A stretch of DNA of 5,758 nucleotides from Hyphomicrobiales bacterium (GTDB taxonomy: Bacteria; Pseudomonadota; Alphaproteobacteria; Rhizobiales; Xanthobacteraceae). Positions 1-5,052 of the stretch are shown here, one piece after another (position 1 is the stretch's first letter; each line of letters starts with the position of its first letter). The stretch is taken from positions 1 through 5,758 of the forward strand of contig JACQDO010000149.1 of the NCBI GenBank assembly GCA_016201085.1, read 5' to 3'. The notes under the pieces were generated by a model. The model did not search any database. It had not been told where the DNA came from and saw only the letters and a program-made list of their open reading frames with translations. The position numbers and the translations under genes are program-made.

Positions 1-994
1 AAATTTCCGGAAAGAAATAATCCTTCCACGTCGCGGGCTTCACCTTGAGCGTGCCGACGCCGCTCATGAAGTCGGCGTATTTCATGGTGTTCTCAGGGAT
101 CAGCGTCCAGCGCACCTGCGGCGAGGTGACTATCTTGGCGACCATGTCGAGCGGCAGCTTGGATTTGGAATCCTCGATCCACAGCGCCGCGGCGGCGCGC
201 TTGTCCTTGTTGACGATGTCGGTGGCCTCCTTGAGCGCCGCGACAAAGGCCTTGTACAGCACCGGATTTTGCTCGCGGAACTTGGCCGGCGCCCACACCG
301 CGGTGAAAGTGTGCGAGCCGCCCATCACGTCGAAGGAATTAAGCACGGTGTGCACGCCGGGATCTTCCAGCTGCTGATACTGGAACGGCGGCACGCTGAA
401 GGCGGCGCTGATCTGCGCACCGCCCTTGAGCAGCGCGATGGTGGCGTCCGGCGGCGTCATCGACACCGTGAGCGGGTCGAGCTTGGCGAAGTCCTTCTGG
501 CCATAGGCCTTGGCCGCCGCCATCTGCAAGGTGATGGCCTGCACCGAGGCGCGCACCGCCGGCACGGCGATGCGATCGCTGTCCTTGAAATCGGTGATGC
601 TCTTGATGGCGGGATCGCGGCTGTTGAGCAGGAACGGCTGCGATGACAGCGCGGAAATGCCGCGCACTTCCTGCGGCGTACCCTTGGAGCGCGCCCACAG
701 CGTGAGCAGGCCCGGCACGCCGCCGGAGCCGATATCGATATTGCCCGAGATCAGCGCTTCGTTGACGGCGGTCGGGCCGTTGAAGGTGAACCACGACACT
801 TTCACATCGCCAAGGCCCAGCGCCTTGGCGTGCTTCTCGATGAGCTTCTCATGCTCCATCACGTTGAGTTGCAGATAGCCCATGGAAAATTGCCGGGCCA
901 GGCGGATTTCCGAGGTCTCGGCGGAAGCCCGCGGCAGCAGGCCGGCTAGTGCGCTGGCACCGATCAAGGCGCCGACAACCGCTTTGAATTTCAT
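1..994 (-). CDS. NitT/TauT-type ABC transporter substrate-binding protein (3' end cut by window edge)
   Basis: This is a periplasmic solute-binding protein that would deliver a small solute to an ABC importer. The reading frame is open from the ATG at 994 to base 2, giving 331 residues, and the translation reaches WKDYFFPEI, which lies close to the C-terminus in this family; probably only about ten residues are missing. Residues 1-25 form a signal peptide (basic start MKFK, hydrophobic core, ASA cleavage site before ET). The mature part has family hallmarks: an N-terminal strand ending in the QFSMGYLQ segment, NEALISGNIDIGSGGVPGLL at about 78-97 (the G-x-D-I-G turn of NitT/TauT and SsuA-like proteins), and a PAVRASVQAI segment. 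The start is supported by GGAGG (plus-strand 1001-1005) six bases upstream. It is the third gene of a minus-strand run, 63 bases after the deacetylase-like gene. The ATPase and permease are not in the window and may lie to the left. The ligand is unknown; nitrate or taurine should not be assumed from the family name. Confidence 0.88.
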   Translation of the reverse strand, partial: MKFKAVVGALIGASALAGLLPRASAETSEIRLARQFSMGYLQLNVMEHEKLIEKHAKALGLGDVKVSWFTFNGPTAVNEALISGNIDIGSGGVPGLLTLWARSKGTPQEVRGISALSSQPFLLNSRDPAIKSITDFKDSDRIAVPAVRASVQAITLQMAAAKAYGQKDFAKLDPLTVSMTPPDATIALLKGGAQISAAFSVPPFQYQQLEDPGVHTVLNSFDVMGGSHTFTAVWAPAKFREQNPVLYKAFVAALKEATDIVNKDKRAAAALWIEDSKSKLPLDMVAKIVTSPQVRWTLIPENTMKYADFMSGVGTLKVKPATWKDYFFPEI

Positions 995-1057
995 GGCTCT
1001 CCTCCCGATGCGGCCGCTCTTTTTATTTTGGGGCGGCTGCCCACGCTAGGCCGCGGC

Positions 1058-1942
1058 TCAAATCTTGGCAACGCCGCGATACCAGTCGAGAATCTGCTCG
1101 CCGTTCCAGTGCAGCACGCCCTCGTGCTTGTTCACGTAGTCATAGATCTGCTCGAGATATTTGATGCGGTGCGGCTGCCCGCTGATGTAGGGGTGGATCG
1201 CCAGCGCCACGAACTTGGCGCGGGTCGCGCTCTCGGCATAGAGCCGGTCGAACTGATCCTTCACCAACTGCAGCAGATAGTCGCTGTTGTGGTGCTGCAC
1301 GATCATCACCGGAATGTCGTTGCATTCGATGGTGTAGGGCAGCGTCACCAGCGGCCCATTGGTGGTTTTGATCACCGTCGGCTCGTCGTCATAGACCCAA
1401 TCGCCGATGTATTTGACGCCGGCCTTGGCGAGCAGGTCTGGCGTCTCCAGCGTCTGCGTCAGGCCCGGCCCGAGCCAGCCGACCGGCCGCTTGCCGCAGA
1501 ACTTTTCCATGGTGTCCATGGTGCGGTTGATCATGCCGGCCTGGTCGGTCTCCTTGTGGATCGGCCCCTGCTCATAGGCGTGGCCCATGAACTCCCAGCC
1601 GGCATCGCGCGCGGCTTCAGCGACACGCGGGTAGTCCTCGCAGATGCGCGCATTGGCGGCGAGCGTCGGCTTGATGCCGAGCCGCTTGTACAGATCGAAG
1701 AAACGCCAGCAGCCGACCCGCATGCCGTATTCATGGAAGCCCCAGTGCACCACATCCGGCATCAGCGGCACGCCGGTCGGCGCCGGCAGCAACTGGCGCG
1801 CCATCGGTTTATGGATGTCCCAGACCTCGTAATTGACGATCGACCAGAACACGATGCGCGCCTTGCCGGGCAGCTTGAGCGGCGGGCGATCGACGATCGC
1901 CGAATAGTCGCAGCGCTCGCGCGGTATCATCGGATTGGCCAT
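1058..1942 (-). CDS. Polysaccharide-deacetylase-fold hydrolase, PuuE allantoinase-like
   Basis: The product is 294 residues, cytoplasmic (no signal peptide or membrane segment), of the polysaccharide deacetylase / NodB-homology (CE4) fold. Motif 1, normally TFDDG, is here VNYE (36-39), as in the PuuE-type allantoinase branch rather than in chitin or peptidoglycan deacetylases. Motif 2 is WEFMGHAYEQG (116-126), with His121 but not the usual HSxxH metal pair. Motif 3 is GWLGPG (155-160) where deacetylases have an R-P-P segment. Late motifs are ECND (206-209) and HPYISGQPHR (250-259), with His250 and His258. Known members of this branch hydrolyse C-N bonds in cyclic ureides or amides; the absence of an export signal also argues against a cell-wall substrate. 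The ATG at 1942 is preceded by GAGGT (plus-strand 1949-1953) at six bases. It lies 160 bases after the TctC-type gene and 63 before the ABC binding-protein gene, so co-transcription is plausible. The fold is well supported; the exact substrate is not, and allantoin is only one possibility. Confidence 0.85.
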   Translation of the reverse strand: MANPMIPRERCDYSAIVDRPPLKLPGKARIVFWSIVNYEVWDIHKPMARQLLPAPTGVPLMPDVVHWGFHEYGMRVGCWRFFDLYKRLGIKPTLAANARICEDYPRVAEAARDAGWEFMGHAYEQGPIHKETDQAGMINRTMDTMEKFCGKRPVGWLGPGLTQTLETPDLLAKAGVKYIGDWVYDDEPTVIKTTNGPLVTLPYTIECNDIPVMIVQHHNSDYLLQLVKDQFDRLYAESATRAKFVALAIHPYISGQPHRIKYLEQIYDYVNKHEGVLHWNGEQILDWYRGVAKI

Positions 1943-2102
1943 GGGAGTACCTCATACGGAAGGGGCGCGCAGAATGTCAGCCGGCGCACCGCCGCGCAAC
2001 CGGGCAACATTTACCGCCGTCGTTCCCGCATAGCGAGTGCTAACGGCCGCACGGTTCGCGACACGACGCTCTCGCGGCGCACCTCACCTGCGGCGACGGA
2101 CC
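1943..2102. other. 160-base gap within the minus-strand gene run
   Basis: This gap separates the TctC-type stop codon from the deacetylase-like start. It contains the ribosome binding site GAGGT (plus-strand 1949-1953). I see no hairpin followed by a T-run and no convincing promoter. The length leaves open whether the downstream pair has its own promoter. Spurious frames cross it on both strands, but none has a recognisable product. Confidence 0.4.
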
Positions 2103-3074
2103 TCAATGCGCCGGCACTTTCGCTTCTTTGATCACATTGCCCCACACCACGGTTTCCTTCTGGATGAAGGTCTTGGCTTCGGCTGGGGTGCCGCCGGCGG
2201 CGTGCAGATTGATCTTGGCGAAATGCGCCTGCGCCTCCGGGCTCCTGAGCGCCTCGTTGACCGCCTTGTTGAGCTTGGCGACGATCGCGGCCGGCGTCTT
2301 GGGCGGCGCGGAGATGGCATTCCAGGTGCCCGACTCGAAACCCTTCACGCCGGCCTCGTCGAGCGTCGGAATGTCCGACAGGTTGGCAATGCGCTTGTTC
2401 GTTGCCACCGCCAGAATGCGCGCGAGACCGCCTTCGTGCAGTTTGATCGCCGAGGCCAGCTCCATGAAAATGAAGTCCACATGGCTGGCGATGAGATCGT
2501 TGAGCGCCGGCGAAGTGCCGCGATAGGGCACATGCACGAGCTTGGTCCCGGTCACGCTTTCGAACAGCGCCGCGGTCAGATGCGAGGTGGTGCCGATGCC
2601 TTGCGAGGCGTAGTTGACCTTGCCCGGATTGGCCTTGACATAGGCGATGAATTCCTTGGCGTCCTTGGCCGGGAAATCCTTTCGCACCAGCAGCACATTG
2701 GCGATGGTGGTCATGATCGCCACCGGCTCGAACTGAGTCGGGTCGAAATTCATTTTCTTGTAGAGCAGCGGATTGATGGTGATCGGCGACGGCTGCGAGG
2801 CGAGCAGCGTATAGCCGTCCGGATCGGAGCTGTAGACGTATTCGGCGCCGATATTGCCGGCGGCGCCGGCGCGGTTTTCCACGATCACCGGCTGGCCAAG
2901 CCGCTGATGCAATCCCTCCGCGACGATGCGGGTGACGGTGTCGACGCCGCCGCCGGCCGGCACGCTGACCACGATCTTGATCGGCTTGTTGGGAAAATCG
3001 GCCGCCGGGTCTTGCGCCCATGCGCTTGCGCCGAACAGCAACGCCGACGCAATCAAGGCCAGAATGATGCGCAT
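2103..3074 (-). CDS. Tripartite tricarboxylate transporter substrate-binding protein (TctC/Bug family)
   Basis: This periplasmic solute-binding protein has 323 residues, the usual length for the Bug/TctC family, which binds carboxylates and related small anions or amides. Residues 1-20 form a signal peptide (MRII, hydrophobic core, AWA before QD). Family motifs occur in order: FPNKPIKIVV (27-36), PAGGGVD (39-45, a ligand-binding loop), VENRAGAAGNIGA (65-77), GIGTTSHL (159-166) and HVPYRGTSPAL (181-191), then IPTLDEAGVKGFE towards the C-terminus. The frame extends upstream to a GTG at 3089, but the Shine-Dalgarno sequence GGAGG (plus-strand 3080-3084) lies inside that extension, five bases before the ATG at 3074, and the signal peptide begins at that ATG. 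I therefore place the start at 3074. No TctA or TctB membrane partner is in the window, which is common for this family in soil proteobacteria. It is the first gene of the minus-strand run and diverges from the TSUP gene. Confidence 0.92.
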   Translation of the reverse strand: MRIILALIASALLFGASAWAQDPAADFPNKPIKIVVSVPAGGGVDTVTRIVAEGLHQRLGQPVIVENRAGAAGNIGAEYVYSSDPDGYTLLASQPSPITINPLLYKKMNFDPTQFEPVAIMTTIANVLLVRKDFPAKDAKEFIAYVKANPGKVNYASQGIGTTSHLTAALFESVTGTKLVHVPYRGTSPALNDLIASHVDFIFMELASAIKLHEGGLARILAVATNKRIANLSDIPTLDEAGVKGFESGTWNAISAPPKTPAAIVAKLNKAVNEALRSPEAQAHFAKINLHAAGGTPAEAKTFIQKETVVWGNVIKEAKVPAH

Positions 3075-3079
3075 GTTTT

Positions 3080-3084
3080 CCTCC
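3080..3084 (-). promoter_or_regulatory. Ribosome binding site fixing the TctC-type start
   Basis: On the minus strand this reads GGAGG, five bases (AAAAC) before the ATG at 3074. It falls within the longer reading frame that opens at GTG 3089, so it argues against the longer start and for a protein beginning MRIILAL, which is a proper signal peptide. Confidence 0.8.
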
Positions 3085-3271
3085 GTCACCTCGGCCCGCT
3101 CGTTCGCGATAGGCGGGCCATAGATCGCCGCTGGCTTAGACGGCTAAGTATGGCACCGAAAGCCGTCGCGCGGCAACGCGGCGGCAGGCTTCTTGAAAAT
3201 CGGAAGCAGCCTTGCCGCGCGGTCCGCATTGTGTCGCCGCGCGACTTCAAGCATGGTCGGCCGCTGTAGGT

Positions 3272-3277
3272 TAAGGA
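3272..3277 (+). promoter_or_regulatory. Ribosome binding site for the TSUP gene (TAAGGA)
   Basis: TAAGGA ends eight bases before TTG 3286 and five before CTG 3283. The in-frame ATG at 3253 lies upstream of this site and has no comparable site of its own. This favours a non-ATG start for the permease. Confidence 0.55.
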
Positions 3278-3285
3278 CTTGCCTG

Positions 3286-4029
3286 TTGGATTCATGGCCG
3301 ATTCTCGGCGCCATCGCCGGCGCCTTCATGCTGGCGGGCCTTATCAAGGGCGTGATCGGGCTTGGGCTGCCGACGGTGGCGATCGGCCTGCTCGGACTTC
3401 TGATGAGCCCGGCACAAGCGGCGGCCATTCTGGTGTTGCCGGCGCTGATCACCAATATCTGGCAGTTCGTGGTGGGCGGCGAGCTGCTCGCACTGGTGCG
3501 GCGGATGTGGCCGATGCTGGCCGGCATCTGCATCGGCACTTTCATCGGCGCGGTCGTGCTGCCGCGCGACAATGCCGGGCAGGCGACGGTCTGGCTGGGC
3601 TCGGCGCTCGTGCTCTATGCCGCGCTCGGCCTGATCAAGATTCGGTTCGAGGTCCCGCGCCGCGCGGAAGTCTGGCTGGGCTTGTTGATGGGCACGGCGA
3701 CCGGCGCCATCACGGTGGCGACCGGCATCTTCGTGCTGCCGGGAACACCTTATGTGCAGGCCCTGCAATTCGAGCGCGACCGCATGGTGCAGGCGCTCGG
3801 TCTGTCGTTCACGGTCTCGACCGTCACGCTGGCGGCCGCGCTCGGCTATGCCGGCGAAATCCACACGTCACTGCTTGGCCCGGCGCTGGTGGCGCTCGCC
3901 GCCTCGCTCATCGGCATGTGGCTCGGCCAGCTGGTGCGCGGCCGCATCCGCGCCGGGACGTTCCGGCTGTGTTTCTTCGTCGGACTCTTGCTGCTTGGCG
4001 CGCATCTGGCGCTGCGCGGGCTGACGTGA
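3286..4029 (+). CDS. TSUP family transporter (sulfite exporter TauE/SafE-like permease)
   Basis: This is an integral inner-membrane protein of about 247 residues, the normal TSUP size, with seven or eight hydrophobic segments (from the TTG start, roughly 5-27, 30-52, 72-92, 100-117, 129-151, 168-187, 197-215 and 226-243). The two-fold internal repeat of the family shows: GLIKGVIGLGLPTVAI (18-33) in the first half and MGTATGAITVATGIFVLPG (135-153) in the second. Family members move sulfite, sulfoacetate and other organic or sulfur anions. Start choice: the frame is open further upstream, with ATGs at 3193 and 3253, but these would add an arginine- and cysteine-rich, non-membrane leader (for example VGRCRLRTCLL). 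TTG 3286 has TAAGGA eight bases upstream and gives DSWPILGAIAGAF, a typical TSUP N-terminus. The cyclase-like gene follows after 34 bases, so the two are probably co-transcribed. Family assignment is firm; the start is moderately sure and the substrate unknown. Confidence 0.87.
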   Translation: MDSWPILGAIAGAFMLAGLIKGVIGLGLPTVAIGLLGLLMSPAQAAAILVLPALITNIWQFVVGGELLALVRRMWPMLAGICIGTFIGAVVLPRDNAGQATVWLGSALVLYAALGLIKIRFEVPRRAEVWLGLLMGTATGAITVATGIFVLPGTPYVQALQFERDRMVQALGLSFTVSTVTLAAALGYAGEIHTSLLGPALVALAASLIGMWLGQLVRGRIRAGTFRLCFFVGLLLLGAHLALRGLT

Positions 4030-4051
4030 TCGAATAACGCAACGCTTCATC

Positions 4052-4056
4052 AGGAG
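4052..4056 (+). promoter_or_regulatory. Ribosome binding site of the cyclase-like gene (AGGAG)
   Basis: AGGAG lies seven bases before the ATG at 4064 and only four before the in-frame GTG at 4061. The spacing favours the ATG, so the protein begins MKIVDLSHVM. Confidence 0.7.
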
Positions 4057-4063
4057 CCGTGTG

Positions 4064-4912
4064 ATGAAAATCGTCGATCTGTCTCACGTCATGAATGTGC
4101 ATACACCTGGTTGGGTCGGCTACGCCGGCAACAAAATGTATTACGCGCAGAATCTGCAGACGCAGATGATTGTGGCGCAGCGCATCGACACCGCCTTGCA
4201 TGTCGGCACCCATTTCGACGGCGCCATGCACGCCACCGACAATCGCAAAGGCGACATGGCCTCGCTGCCGCTCGATTATCTGGTCAACCGCGGCGTGGTG
4301 GTCGACATCTCCAAGCACATGCACGACTGGGCGGTGATCACGCCGCAGATGATTGAGAGCAGCGGTGCCGATATCCGCGAGGGCGACATCCTCATCCTGC
4401 ACACCGGCTGGCACAAACATTACGAAGGCCAGCCGCAGCAGGATCTGGTGAAGTACTTCTGCTACCACCCCGGGCCCAATCTCGACACGCTGCATTGGAT
4501 GCTGAAGAAGAAGATCAAGTGGTGGGGCTCGGACGTCGGCTCCTGCGACCACGCCATGAACACCTCGATCCGCAATATGCGGCCCGATCTCGCCGCCGAG
4601 TTCACGCGCAAGCACGGCAAGACGCCGGCGGAATTCTTCGGCACCTTCGAATATACGCACAAGAAATCCGGCCGCCGCGTCAGCCAGGACATGTTCCCGT
4701 TCCACTCGTGGGCGTTCCAGGAAGGCCTGCTGCACGCGGAAAATCTCGGCGGCGATATTGAATTAATGCTGGGCAAGCGCTGCCTGATCGGCGCCTTCCC
4801 CTGGCGCTACGAGGGCCTGGAAGGTTGCCCCTGTCGCATCGTCTGTTTCCTCGACACCGACATGTCGGTGGAGGCGGTGGGCGACGCGGCCAAAGCGGTC
4901 ATGCGCGCATGA
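4064..4912 (+). CDS. Cyclase family metal-dependent hydrolase (PF04199; kynurenine formamidase/isatin hydrolase-like)
   Basis: The product has 282 residues, no signal peptide and no membrane segment. The N-terminal KIVDLSHVM strand and the motif HVGTHFDGAMH (46-56) identify the cyclase / KynB-like superfamily, whose members hydrolyse N-formyl or lactam C-N bonds with a two-metal centre. Ligands expected from KynB are all placeable: His46, His50 and Asp52 (KynB 50, 54, 56), the catalytic His56 (KynB 60), and His214 with Glu226, which keep the 12-residue spacing of KynB His160 and Glu172. The stretch between the two halves is about 55 residues longer than in KynB (including the KWWGSDVGSCDHAMN and RKHGKTPAEFF regions), and the C-terminal GAFPWRYEGLEGCPCRIV differs from true formamidases, so tryptophan catabolism is not implied. 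It lies 34 bases after the TSUP gene, with AGGAG seven bases before this ATG. It probably acts in the same pathway as the PuuE-like hydrolase across the divergent promoter. Substrate unknown. Confidence 0.9.
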   Translation: MKIVDLSHVMNVHTPGWVGYAGNKMYYAQNLQTQMIVAQRIDTALHVGTHFDGAMHATDNRKGDMASLPLDYLVNRGVVVDISKHMHDWAVITPQMIESSGADIREGDILILHTGWHKHYEGQPQQDLVKYFCYHPGPNLDTLHWMLKKKIKWWGSDVGSCDHAMNTSIRNMRPDLAAEFTRKHGKTPAEFFGTFEYTHKKSGRRVSQDMFPFHSWAFQEGLLHAENLGGDIELMLGKRCLIGAFPWRYEGLEGCPCRIVCFLDTDMSVEAVGDAAKAVMRA

Positions 4913-4915
4913 TCC

Positions 4916-4980
4916 GTCATGCCCGGCACTCGGGTCCGGCTTCGCCGGCCCGAGCACAAGCCTTGGGCCGGGCATCCATG
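4916..4980. repeat. Palindromic REP-like intergenic element between convergent genes
   Basis: The element begins three bases after the cyclase stop codon. Outer arms ATGCCCGGC (4919-4927) and GCCGGGCAT (4967-4975) are perfect nine-base inverted repeats. Inside is a second hairpin: CTCGGG (4929-4934) pairs with CCCGAG (4949-4954), and after one bulged T (4935) CCGGC (4936-4940) pairs with GCCGG (4944-4948) around a TTC loop. No T-run follows on either strand, so it is not a textbook intrinsic terminator, though it could stabilise or end transcripts from both convergent genes. The GTCATGCCCGG...CCGGGCATCCATG outline matches intergenic palindromes that I recall as frequent in Bradyrhizobium and relatives; that match is from memory, and no second copy lies in this window. 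Confidence 0.72.
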
Positions 4981-5052
4981 TCAATGGGTTCACTGCTTCC
5001 GCAGCGTGTCAAAAGTTTATTTCAGTAAAGCTCGGGAGTTTGCAACGCAACT

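Larger units (their letters stand above)
3075..3285. promoter_or_regulatory. Divergent intergenic region, probable promoters for both gene runs
   Basis: About 210 bases separate the oppositely oriented TctC-type and TSUP genes, so promoters for both directions should lie here. I see no convincing -35/-10 pair by eye. The clearest small dyad is CTTAG-ACGG-CTAAG at 3135-3148 (five-base perfect arms, four-base spacer), roughly central and about 60 bases upstream of the TctC-type start, where an operator could sit. A ten-base inverted repeat (CGCGCGGCAA at 3167-3176, TTGCCGCGCG at 3212-3221) is also present, but its core recurs in nearby coding sequence. No regulator gene is in the window. The promoter assignment follows from gene geometry, not from a recognised signal. 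Confidence 0.45.

Noticed and set aside
1503..1519. Short direct repeat TCCATGGTG, twice in a row
   Set aside because: It encodes the TMDTM stretch of the hydrolase; only two units and no sign of a function beyond coding.
1028..2131. Long plus-strand open frame opposite the deacetylase-like gene (367 codons)
   Set aside because: It is antisense to a gene with clear family motifs, its translation is rich in Arg, His and Asp with no recognisable domain, and it runs through the intergenic gap; typical of a shadow frame in GC-rich DNA.
3165..3245. Three copies of the core GCCGCGCG or its complement (3167-3174, 3214-3221, 3236-3243) in the divergent region, as possible iterated operators
   Set aside because: The same eight bases also occur inside the TSUP coding sequence (3561-3568 and 3659-3666), so in DNA this GC-rich the motif is not specific enough.
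2037..3269. Plus-strand open frame of 410 codons opposite the TctC-type gene
   Set aside because: Low-complexity Arg/Gly/His composition, no domain, and it overlaps a well-supported gene with signal peptide and ribosome binding site.
3908..4735. Minus-strand open frame of 275 codons opposite the cyclase-like gene
   Set aside because: The plus-strand frame carries the full set of metal-binding residues; the antisense product has no recognisable motif.
4919..4975. Classical rho-independent terminator for the cyclase gene
   Set aside because: The stems are strong, but no T-run follows on either strand, so it is listed as a palindromic repeat instead.
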